Origin: Corythucha ciliata | Taxonomy: Eukaryota; Arthropoda; Insecta; Hemiptera; Tingidae | NCBI GenBank assembly: GCA_038030265.1 | Contig: CM075941.1 | Span: forward strand, 13,578,001 to 13,642,000 | Direction of reading: 5' to 3' | DNA: 64,000 nt | Shown: positions 11,416 through 21,480 of the stretch, piece after piece | Position numbering within the stretch: the stretch's first letter is position 1 | Layout of the letters: the number at the start of each line of letters is the position of its first letter | The notes under the pieces: model-generated | Seen by the model: only the letters and a program-made list of their open reading frames with translations | The model's database searches: none | Told to the model about the DNA's origin: nothing | Position numbers and translations under genes: made by a program

Positions 11416-11777
11416 AGATGGATCTAATGAATATTTCTGTCGCCGGTATTTTTAATTAATAAATTAAATGAACTGATGTTAACCGGACGACGATGGAAGG
11501 GCATAGCCCAACACGATTCGAGTTTCGAGAAAAAATGGGTGGGGTTCGGCTTAGCTATCCCTCGGAGTACGACTCCCACAGGCGTCTCCGTGTCGCAAAT
11601 GGCAGCGTGCTGGACTGGTAATCCAGAGGTTGCGGGTTCAAATCCCGCCGGGGAGCCATTTTTTCTCGAAACTCGAATCGTGTTGGGCTATGCCCTTCCA
11701 TCGTCGTCCGGATAATACCAGTCTAATTAATTTATTAATTAAAATACCGGCGACAGATTTATTCAGTATATCCATCT
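11416..11777 (+). mobile_element. tRNA-carrying inverted-repeat element, copy 2 (both arms present)
   Basis: Two inverted arms of about 120 bases (about 11416-11538 and 11656-11777) flank a core of about 117 bases. From the outside in, the arms carry AGATGGAT, CTGTCGCCGGTATTT, AATTAATAAATTAA, CCGGACGACGATGGAAGGGC and CGAGTTTCGAGAAAAAATGG, each matched by its reverse complement on the right. Identity is highest in the inner 56 bases. The core is a 45-base spacer (GTGGGGTTCGGCTTAGC to CCACAGGC) followed by a tRNA-Thr-like sequence. No protein is encoded, so if mobile it must be moved in trans. A target duplication is not clear. Confidence 0.8.
11584..11655 (+). tRNA. tRNA-Thr(GGT)-like sequence inside element copy 2
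   Basis: It has the same 72-base layout as copy 1: anticodon stem CTGGA/TCCAG around loop CTGGTAA (GGT) and T-stem GCGGG/CCCGC around TTCAAAT. It differs from copy 1 by G-to-T in the first D-stem base (GTCGCAAATGG) and C-to-A after the anticodon stem. G1-G72 is again mismatched. The D-stem change opens one pair, which suggests it is drifting rather than under selection as a tRNA. Confidence 0.5.
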
Positions 11778-11799
11778 GACAAGTTTTTTCATTAAATAG

Positions 11800-12150
11800 A
11801 CAATTTTACCATAAGATGCCCCTTGGTGAGGCATTTCGCATGGATTTTGTCTTGAAATTGACGGTTCACGTGAGAGTGATTCCCCGAATGTTGTCTTTTG
11901 CCAACATTGGGGCATTGTCTTGTGTGTGAATTCCGGTTTTAATGCGACAATTCGCGTAAATAATGCTTAGCATTTGCAGTTTTGCATGGATTTTGTCCTG
12001 AATGAGGCCTTACGCTTAAATATTGGCCTGGGTGTGACGTTTCGTTCTAAAATTGGAGATTTTTAAAAACAAATTTCGCTTTCATTATTGAGTTTCCCGT
12101 GAATTATTTCCTTTTTTCGGCTTCAAATGGACAATTTCCTCATAATAACA
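11800..12150 (+). repeat. array of GGCATTTCGCATGGATTTTG-type units
   Basis: Units combining a TTTCGCRTGAATTnTG core with TTGTCTTGAAATTGACGG-like segments recur at 11825, 11870, 11950, 11985 and 12035. A second block of the same family lies at 12600-12790 (GTTTCGCGTGAATTGTGACC). No gene is seen. Confidence 0.55.
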
Positions 12151-12155
12151 ACACA

Positions 12156-12294
12156 GGGGGCTTATTCTCTAACTCCGAAGCAATAGCTTTTTCGAAGTCA
12201 TATGTTCATTTCATTGATTTTCTTCAAACAAATGAATGAAATAAACACATGGCTGGCGAAAAAAATATTGCTTGTTGTTAGAGAATAAGCCCCC
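12156..12294. mobile_element. MITE of the GGGGGCTTATTCTCTAAC family, copy 1
   Basis: The terminal inverted repeats are GGGGGCTTATTCTCTAAC on the left and GTTAGAGAATAAGCCCCC on the right. The interior of about 100 bases is partly palindromic around TTCATTTCATTGATTTTC. It is 139 bp long and non-coding. Copies 2 and 3 lie side by side at 34368-34646. Copy 2 is nearly identical in inverse orientation. Confidence 0.85.
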
Positions 12295-12599
12295 AGTTTT
12301 CCATGGTAATTTGTATGCATGGAGGTAGGAACAACTGGAGGGAGTGAAACGCATTTTTCGTGAAGCCGGTCGCCATTACTACACACCATCTGTTATCAGG
12401 CATCATCCAACAAAAACATTGACAGTTTGATACTTCAACAGTGAAAAAGTGATAAATTCCCCTCCCGTCCTCTCTATGTGAATGATAACAGTGAGTGTGT
12501 AATGGCGGAAAAACTGGCTTCACATGTTTCTACATTAAAAAAGCCTTTCTCTCTCTCCACTTGTTCCTACCTCCATGTTTTTATGAAATAGACAATTCC

Positions 12600-12942
12600 T
12601 CACACAATTTGTGAGTTGAATGTGAGTGTTTCTCTCAATGTTGAATTTTGCCCACAAAATGGGGGCATTTAGCGTAAATTTTTCCCTCGGTGTGCCACAG
12701 CCGCGGCCGTTCCGAAAAAGTTTTTCTCCCACCGCATATGTGACGTTTCGCGTGAATTGTGACCTTGGCGTGGCATTTCGCGCATGAATTTCTCGGATTT
12801 TGCTCGCTGAAAAAGCAATTTTGGGGGGATTTCCATTGCCGGCAAACCAATATTTCACTGAGTGACCCAATTTAGAGACCAATCTGATTTGGGCCACCCA
12901 GCGACATTGGTTTACTGGCGCTAAAAAATCCCCGAAATTGGC
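12600..12942. repeat. mixed short-period repeats
   Basis: GTTTCGCGTGAATTGTGACC and CATTTCGCGCATGAATTTC units at 12600-12800 are followed by CCAATTTCGTGG-family units (TTGCTCGCTGAAAAAGCAAT, CAAACCAATATTTCACTGAG). The 151-residue minus-strand open frame over 12535-12990 lies on these repeats and is not supported as a gene. Confidence 0.5.
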
Positions 12943-13079
12943 TTTTAAGGCCGAATTACAAGTACTGAGTGCTCGGCCGAGACAGTGCACTCGGCCGAAT
13001 GAAACCCATGTGTAATAACCACAGACAGTACTGGGCCGAGTGCACTCGGCCGAGCTACTCGGTTGGTGTAATTAGGCCT
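12943..13079. mobile_element. small MITE with CTCGGCCGAG palindromes
   Basis: The ends form an inverted repeat: AAGGCCGAATTACA on the left and TGTAATTAGGCCTT on the right. The interior carries four or five copies of the 10-base palindrome CTCGGCCGAG or close variants (12972, 12990, 13032, 13046 region), joined as TGCACTCGGCCGA. It is about 137 bp and non-coding, inserted into CCAATTTCG-type repeats. Confidence 0.7.
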
Positions 13080-13084
13080 TTAGT

Positions 13085-13565
13085 GAGCAAAATCCGATAA
13101 ATTTATTTTACAGTGCACCGGATTTGGGAATTATTTTTATTTTGTGAGAAAATTCCGCGAAATTTGGCATTTTCGAGATCGAAATTTGATAAATTGATTT
13201 TTGGTGTGTCAATCCAGTAAAAATGGTTTTAAAGTGCGACAAAATCAGCGATTACTGTTTCTGAATTTGTCAGCTGAATTGATTTGTCAGCTGCGACTAA
13301 ATATGTAGGTTATATTTGTTTCTTAATGAACTCGACACGTGAAAATATCCACAAAATAGGTTATTAGAGAGCGAAATCCAAGAAACGTGTTTTTCAGTGA
13401 GCCAGGTACAGGAAAATAGCTAATTTTTCGGCAAGAGAAATCAGGAAAAGTCACAATTAGTTCACCCCACGAAATTTGTGGGGTCAGCACAAAAGATGCA
13501 CAAAATTGGTACTGGAAATGGGGTGAAATCGAGAAAATTGGTTTATTGCTGAGCCGTACCTGCAA
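13085..13565. repeat. array of TGAGCnAAATCCGnnAAAT-type units
   Basis: Units such as AGTGAGCAAAATCCGATAAA, TTTGTGAGAAAATTCCGCGA and AGAGAGCGAAATCCAAGAAA recur at about 40-50 bases. A single related unit occurs at 45770 (AGTGAGCGAAATCTGAGAAA). It is non-coding and strongly diverged. Confidence 0.55.
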
Positions 13566-13814
13566 ACATTTTCGCTATACAAAATGTGGCGTTCCTGATG
13601 GATTTTCACTTATTGGAGGTATCTGGGAGTGGTCAGATGCCCCACTAAGTCTGCGCTTCAAAGTCTAATGCGGAGGGCAACTACGACTACTCCTACCACA
13701 CAAAAAAAAAAGTCGAACCACAGCGAAGCTCAAACCACTGTGAAGCTCATACCTTCCCAGAAGAAGAAAAAAAAAAAAAAAAAAGAAAGAAAGAGAAAAT
13801 GACCAAGACCAAGA

Positions 13815-14370
13815 AAAGAAAAATGACCATTTTTTTGAAAAAATTATGTTTTTTCTCTTCAAAACCGCTTGTTTCGACAAATTCTATCAATCCTTGTGAT
13901 TTTAACACGCTAAAAAGATATAAAACCACATCCAAAGCTATCCTTAGAGTGGAATTCAATGTGTGCGCCTACTAAAGTATCAAAAAATGTCGCTCGGGCA
14001 GCTGGCTGTCGGGTTAAGTGCATTATACACTACTACAAGTTTTGACGTTTTTATTTATTTAGCTATTATTCGGCATTAATTAACATTTCACTTTGTTACT
14101 CTACATTTTTATAGCCATTCTTGCTGAATAATCGCTAATTAAGTGAAATTAACGAAATTCGTGTTAATCACCCCAGCTGCCGGAGCGACATTTTTGTTAC
14201 TTTGGTAGGCGTGCATAATCAGTTCGATTCAACGTATAGCTTTGGATAAGTTTTAGAGCTTTTTATCACGTTAAAATCACAAAGCTTGTTCAAATTTTTC
14301 AGGTCAAAACAAGCGATTTTGAAGAGAAAAATCATTATTTTTTTTCTAAGAAATCGTCATTTCTGACGAA
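13815..14370. repeat. long foldback (inverted-repeat) element
   Basis: Arms of about 180 bases face each other. Left (about 13840-14010) carries TTTTTTCTCTTCAAAACCGC, TGTGATTTTAACACGC, CATCCAAAGCTATCC and GCCTACTAAAGTATC. Right (about 14180-14365) carries the complements of TTTTTCTCTTCAAAATCGC, TGTGATTTTAACGTG, TATCCAAAGCTATAC and GCCTACCAAAGTAAC. Arm identity is roughly 70-80 percent by eye. The loop of about 170 bases is itself partly self-complementary (TAGCTATTATTCGGCA against TGCTGAATAATCGCTA). No open frame is supported. It is probably a non-autonomous foldback transposon. Confidence 0.75.
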
Positions 14371-17300
14371 AAATCACCAAACAACTAAGAAAACGCCTAT
14401 GGCTATTTTTGTAAAGGACACTTTGAAGATGTTTTTCTGAATCACGGGTTGTCCGTACACTCAGATTTAGTGTGGACAAACAGGGACTGACTTTTTTTGA
14501 AAGAAATAAAATCCCCGATTCGCTCGACTTTGAGCCGCATTTAAGGGTACATAAAATAGTTAACGTCTATCGAAAATGGCTAATCCTGACAAAAAATAGA
14601 GTGGTTTTTCCGAATCTACCACCAAAAGTTGCAAAAATTTAAATTGAATGAGAGTTTCTCGCCGTTAGTTAAAAAGACGACGTAAGCCTTAAAAATCGTT
14701 AGAAAAATCACATCTCGAATAGTTTTGATTTTCGGACCATGGTGTACATGGCGATGTCGGTCGCACATGAGGCCTACTAAAACCCAAAAATGTTTGTCAC
14801 ACTTATCCCCTTCCCCGGGGAAGGGTTAAAAACCTACGCCCTTTCATGGAAGCTTGTTCGTAATTGAATAAAGTAAGAATTGCAGCGCCTCTGTCGGGAT
14901 CGATTTTCCCTAAAAGCTTCAAGGCCAGGACCGTGTCTTATCAAAAGCGACGCAACTTGTAATCTATATGACTTTGGTTGATATAATAAGCGAGAGTTTG
15001 GTGATTCAACAGTTGAGTTAACAGTTTCCGTCGTGATTGAGCCTTCCCTCACATTTTATCATGTTTGTGTTAGCTTTGTAACGTTATCAATCGATGAGTA
15101 AAGTATTGAATATAGGAACATGACCTAACTGACCAAAAATGGCGAAGCGTTATCATAAATTTGTGTACTTCCCTCCACAGTTTTCCTTACAGTTTACGTC
15201 TGTTTATACCATGAGTAAGGGAACATGAGGGGACATGGGTAGAAAACTACCTGTTGAGTCACATTCTTTTAGCATTCGTGAGAGGAACGGGAAGGTCTAG
15301 TTATCGATGCACTTGATACCCTTTTTTTGGGGGGCGGGGGCTTCTAAGTTTTGCGGTCAGTTATTCTGAAGAAAGAAAGAAAAAAAAATCACGCATAATG
15401 TGATAGTCGATCAAACTGAGGTGATATCATTATGACATTTTCCCCCTTCCAGATTAGCCGTGTGACAAGGGAGAAAAAGTAGGAAAAGTCAATAAAGCCG
15501 TCAAACCAATTCACTGACCCTCGTCCACTCGAGCTGTCAAACTTATTTTTCTTAACGGTCACCAAAGTGGGTTTTCGCCAGCTTTTTTTTTTTCTTCTTC
15601 TTCTCTTCTTCGCTTATTCATTTATTTTTTATTCATCACTAAAGTGGCCTGGCCCTGTGGGGTAACCACATTTTAAGGTCCGCTGGTATGGTGAAGGGAG
15701 CGGTGGGGTTGTGGAATTTTGCCGGTAACTCGTTTTATGTAGCGCGTATAGAGAGACGAGTTTCCCGGTGAACAAGCCGAAGAAGGGGTGTGAGTTGTGT
15801 ACTGTAAGTGAAGAAGAAAAAGTTGAATGGTGGGAGGAGGGTGGAGTTGGTGGGCTTGATTCAATATTGCACACACGCCTTTCGTGTGATTGGACGGTGA
15901 GGGGTGGCGTGTGGGGGCTTTCTCCATTTCACGGGTCTCTCTTCCTTCATTTTCTTGAGATTTCTTCCACCGATTTATTTCGAGAGCATTCCCTTAACAT
16001 AGTTTGACTACGTATTTTCATCGATAGAAGGGTTTTTTTCCCCCTGTACAAGTATCTTTTCATACATTCATCGCAACACCGACGTGAATCACGGACCAGT
16101 GGTTTTCATTAACGACTGCCTTTTGTTTCGTTTTTTTGTCTACAATCCATCTCTACTGCCTCCCCCCCATTCTATACAAAATCACCTTTGACCATTCATC
16201 TGGCTTGTAATCACATTCACACGCAGGCAACGTGAAAATTAATCAGATGGAATTTCGAGATGGATTTTAAAAAACCACCGCTCTCATACCGCTCGAAGTC
16301 CCACTCAACATTTTATTCCCTCCAATACTTAAAACGAAGTACTTTAAAGTGGGAGTTGTGAATCATCATTCAAAAGACAAATATAGCAACAAAAATATCA
16401 TTAGGTATCACCTAAGATTAGTGTAGTTAATGAATCCCAATGGTGGTAAGTTTATGCAACGAATTTGTTAGTGTATTTACAGAACGAGAAAGCCGGCGCT
16501 GTTGACTAATGAGAAATTTAAGGACGCAGAAACTTTTAATAAGGAATGAAACATCATTCCTTCTTTCCTATTCCTCATAACTTGACTTAAGAGAAGACGG
16601 ACTGATATCATTAAATGTATGAATGCTTTGCAGTCGTCGGTCGCAGTCGCGTTTGATCGTAACAGTTTAAAATGTTTGAGGAAAGGATTTTCTAGTTAAT
16701 GCTTGTCAGTTTTTCTTTTGTGGAGTCTCTTCCCCGTTAATAGGAAAATGTTTTGAACAGCGGAAAACGATTCTCTTCTAACGTCATCCCTGAAAACGCC
16801 CCGAAATCAAAAAGTAGGAAGTTTGAAGCGTATAAAGACGGTGTCGAGGGTTAGAAGCGGTGGTGGTAGGGGGGGAGGTAAGGAAAACTGAAAGGAAAGC
16901 TTGTGCGATGGGCGCTCATCTTTCTATACCGTTACTCCCTTCTTCATCGACCCTTCGACCCTCCCCGCACCTGATACTGTTCACTCATCTCGCTTGAAGA
17001 CTTGTCACTTGTCAGCTCTGAGAAGCGAGCAGTAAACTTCGAGGATGCGGCAAGCAAGTCTCTGAAATGGAAGTGTTATCTTCTCTTTTCCAGCATAACA
17101 ATTCTCTCTCACTCACTCTCTCTCTCTCCTCGCCCTTATTCATTTTCATGATTTCATTTTCACCTCCCTTTCACTTACTCTCAAAACCCCCTCGAGCGTC
17201 ATCGCTCCGTGACTTCAAGTCGCCGCCATTTCCAGTACCATAGATGTTCTCTTTAGAGTGATTTGCACCTTCATTTGTATATAATCTAATGGGGAATTAA

Positions 17301-19416
17301 CGCTCTGTATAAACAATAAGGATCGCTGGAGTTGGTAATCAGATTAATTCAGAGAAATTAACGTATTTATCGCAAGGTTTTACTACGCGTATTCAAATCC
17401 CTACGACGGGATTCACTCGCCCCCTCCACTTCGTGGTTGGTGAAGCTGGCTCCTTTCGACGGAATGATTTTCGCGGGCAGATATTGCTTGTTTAGTCCCC
17501 CCCTCCAACATCCTTAGGTGTCATTTTTGTCACTAATTACTTATTGCATAATGGCTTGTCCTTTACTGCCGTACATTTTAAGTACGAAAAAACGATTAAA
17601 AAGTCCTCGGGCTAGAGAAATCTCTACGCTCACGCAAACCTCGTTCTGTGAAACAAATGTGATAACGACCTTTCCCCTAACTGGAAAGACTGTACTCATA
17701 AAGCTGTGTCGCACAAATTAGGAATAGGGGAAATTTTGTGTGTTCAGAATAAGTGTTCGAAAAAAAAAAAAAACGATTTTTGAGAGATGAATCGTTCGTT
17801 TCATCGGTTACACCCAATATACGGTGTATACTATTAATACTATTAAAGGAAAATATCAACCCATCCACGCCACTGCAATCCCCCCCCCCTTTCACGCAAC
17901 ATATATTCAATCTCGTGATTGAGAGTTTCTTCAAACACGTAGCATAAAGTTGATTTACTGCTTTTTTTTATATAAAAAATGGTTCAAACAGAACGACCCA
18001 CAATAAATAATATTCGGAATTGGCTCGATTACTTTAAACACACTCGAAACAAAAGTAAATAACGTACGCTTTTGCGTACACGGCTTTTTCAATAAATTCA
18101 TAAATCGATCAAGTCCGGGAGCCAATAGTACTGTAAACGTTACCTGGGGCCTTAGGAAATAACATTAGTTGAGATCGCCAGGGACTGCCCGCCTCCCCTC
18201 CAACGTTATATCGATATTGGTATTACTTAAACATTTTGCATTTTATTGTTCGTTCGCTTTTTACCCCATTCCATTTTGCTTTCCTCGAATAACCAATCAA
18301 TGAGAGCCCTCATTTCTTGTCAAACGAAACCTATACGAATTGTTTTCATGTAGTCTGAATCGATTTCATTATTATTTTTCTCCCTTTTTTTTACTGGCTA
18401 CGATCCCGGGACTGTACAGGAATTCGTGGAAAAGTTAATTATTACCTGCCCGTGATCCCTTGTAGCGCTGGGTAGAGAGGGGAAACAGTTTCCTGTTTCA
18501 ATTTAAAAAAAAATAATGAAGGCATCAACGTCATGCACATAGTTGTTGTTATCGAAAACAGAAACTAAGCAATTAATTCGACCGTATAATAATTAATGAG
18601 CCGCGTAGCTTGGGTTTGATGTAACTGTGTTGTTAAAAGATTATTTTACACGTTTGACAGCGTGCATGACCGAATGGTTTTCGTTTGAAAACCGATATTT
18701 CGTATTTTCAACGTTTCTTGGAAACGATAAATATTGAAACCGAGTATAGCGTTCTTTCGTTCCATGAACCATTCATCATCCGCTTGTTGAGTACCGTTGA
18801 TCCCGAGTTTCTCCCCCCCCCCCCATTCACTTTTTATAATTCAAAGCCCATCGTATAAATCGTTTGTGGCAAGCGTTTGATGATGGGCTCTTGTCTCAAA
18901 AACTAATTCTTTGAAATTTATCGTTTGTCTGATCGTGTTGCGTGGTCGGAGGGGATCGATGGGGGGTGGCGTGGGGCTTCTGAAGGAGATTGCTAAACAG
19001 CTCTATCGTTGATCTTTTGAATTCTTTCAAAAGATGCGCCCTAATAGTTATTATGTTGAAAAATGGTGCCGTTATGTAGCGGCCAGTCTTGCCAAACTCG
19101 AAATTTGGGGAAACCCAAGACCGCAAAAGTTCAAATACCCACAAAGTTCACGTCGAAAAGGAGAAAACGGGACCCATAATTAAAGAAGTTCAAAATTATT
19201 TTCTTACTGCGAAACGTTTAAAGACTTCAAAATCCGTTATCTGTTAGACAGAATTTTTTACCGTCAGCTATTTTCCAAATTCATCAGATGGATCTGACGG
19301 TTCCGATCAGATTTGACGACTTTGGGCTCATTAATACCGGAACTTCATGGATTTTGACTTCTAGTGAATAAATAAATATATTTCGTGGCTCATTATCACT
19401 TTTTAACAGGGATTTT
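14371..19416. other. unique non-coding region
   Basis: I see no gene with domain or splice evidence. There are CT-rich microsatellites near 17100-17130, C-runs near 17881 and 18813, and an A-run near 17760. The open frames at 15629-16007 and 17677-17934 are short, overlap on opposite strands and lack features. A CCACGCCACTG sequence at 17867 resembles termini seen at 28127. Confidence 0.45.
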
Positions 19417-19583
19417 AAGCCTTGTTCACACAGGTCGAGCAATTTAGTCGAGTTTAGTAACTTGCGACTTGCCACTAAAATAAAAATCCTTCTCACTGCT
19501 GGGGGACTCGACTAAGCAGTTGGTGTTCGCACTTGATTAGCTACTAACCTACTCACCTATTCGCCCAATGTGTACTAGGCTTT
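19417..19583. mobile_element. small MITE, TAAGCCTTGTTCACAC termini
   Basis: The left end TAAGCCTTGTTCACACAGG and right end TGTGTACTAGGCTTTA form an imperfect inverted repeat. ACTCGAC/GTCGAG motifs lie just inside. It is about 165 bp and non-coding. Only one copy is seen in this window, so the call rests on structure alone. Confidence 0.5.
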
Positions 19584-20289
19584 AATACCACTAGCACACT
19601 ATCGCTGAACGGGGTCTATAGAATTAATTATTTCATCACGAACTATGGAATTGTCCCCAGGCCCCCTGAGATATGGTCATCCTGAGTATCCGATTCCAAT
19701 TGTTCGGTCTGTTTGCCCGTATTGTTATGCTCTGATTCAAATTTTAAGAAATTTAGAACAGAGCCCAGAACAAAATGCGTCCCGGGATGACCTCGCCCTG
19801 GACATGATTATTGATTATAGCCAAACTAGAACTGTCCCGGGTATCGGTTGTAATAAAACTCAGAAGTTAGGCATTGTTTTTCAAGACTGTAAAATCGTGA
19901 TGGTCATTGCCTAGCTATCGTGATTTTTATCTTAGTACATTTCAGTAGCGGGTAACTGTGTAAGCATGGAAAGACTGTCTGCTGGAAGCACTCAGCTCCT
20001 GGTGGATGGTAAATTCCTCGTTAACACCTCCCTCCCTCTCTCACACCTTCATTTTAATGAGACTTACTAAACGGTACTGAAAGTGCTTGAATTTTGCAGG
20101 GCAGAGGTGGAAATCTTCCGAAATTCCAATTCAAATGAAATTTATTTGCACACAGACAAAAAATCATAGAAAACTAGCCCCCAAAACGTCTTTTTGCGCC
20201 CTAAATTACCTTTTTCTCAGATCTGACTCAACTGAAAATCAAATTTTTCATATTTTACATCTCTGGAAAAAACACCTGAAACCCCCAGC
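19584..20289. other. non-coding spacer with unsupported small open frames
   Basis: An 89-residue open frame at 19645-19914 and a 68-residue one at 20087-20293 have no recognisable domain, signal or splice support. Nothing else is visible. Confidence 0.35.
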
Positions 20290-21480
20290 TTAGTCGTAAA
20301 TTGCCAGTTTTCGACCAACATCACAGTTTTAGAGCCTACTAAAATCTCAATTTCTGAGCTAAAATGGCCATTTTTGTGCCTTAGGGATTTTTGCGAGTTT
20401 TGAGGTAAAACTTCCAGTTTCAGAGCAAAATATTTTGTTTGTGTGTGAAAACTGGCAAAATTAGTTCAACGGTGAAATCACCAGTATCGGGGACGGGCGT
20501 GGTCTTTCAATGGCAACGTTGCTGTAGATAATATCCCACTCCCAATGAAATCCGTTCTGTGGTAAACTAACCAATTTCGGGGTAAAATATTCATTTTTGA
20601 GGTTAAACCGTGCCATTTAGTTTTGGGGTAAAATTGCCAGTTGTGTAGTGACGTCTTCAGTTTTTGGGGCAACACGGTCAACTTTGGCGTGAAATCGTCT
20701 GTTTCGGTATAGAATTCGTCACATTTGTGATAAATTCGTCAATTTTGTGGTGAAATCGCCGGTTTTCATAGCAGCTTTGTCTTTATTGGCCAAAAATCAT
20801 CCTTCTTGGGGAAAACTTCAGTTACAGTGTGACAATTGTCAGTTTTGGAGTAAAATGACCAATTTGGGGGGGGGGGGGGAAACGTCGTTTCGGGTGTAAA
20901 ATATTGATTTTTGAAATGGAACAGAAAAAATTAGTTTTCGGTTGAAATTGCCAGTTTTGTAGTGACGCCTTCAGTTGGAGGGGGTTTCAGTTAAGCCTGT
21001 CAGCTTTAGAGTGAAATCATCAGTTTTGGGGTAAAGGCTTGGGTTTTAAAATCGCCAGTAGTGTTGAGTAATCCTTATAGTTTAGGGGTAACATCGTTAG
21101 GGGGGTTTGGCGTAAAATCGTCAGTTTTGAAGTAAAATATTCATAAAAGTAGAGTGAGCTCTTCAGTTTTGGGTTAAAAAACGACAGTTTTGAGTTAAAA
21201 GTCGTTAATTTTGGGTTAAAAAATGTTGGATTTTTTCGTCTTTCAGACGATGAAAAGTCGGACATGCAGTATTTGAGTGCCAAGCCTTTCCTAAATATCA
21301 CGAGGAAAACATTGTCAGTTTTTGGACAGAAAATTAGGAATAGAAGGCTAAAACCGGTAGTTTCCTAACGGAGAGGTTAGTTTTTGATGAATTACGACCC
21401 TTTTTGTGAAAACTCAGTTTCAGAGGAAGAATTTGACGATTTAATGCGCCCATTAATGATTTAATGAACTACCAGTTCTT
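20290..21480 (-). repeat. degenerate array, GGGGTAAAATCGTCAGTTTT-type unit, with higher-order repeat
   Basis: Units of GGGGTAAAATCGTCAGTTTT type recur at about 30-35 bases (written on the plus strand). A larger segment recurs about 312 bases apart: TGTAGTGACGTCTTCAG at 20645 and TGTAGTGACGCCTTCAG at 20957, each preceded by a GTAAAATATT unit and AAATTGCCAGTT. An 11-base G-run lies at about 20869. The 93-residue minus-strand frame at 21020-21301 is a repeat by-product. Confidence 0.8.

Noticed and set aside
12535..12990. 151-residue minus-strand open frame
   Set aside because: It runs over short-period repeats and into a MITE, and has no domain or splice support.
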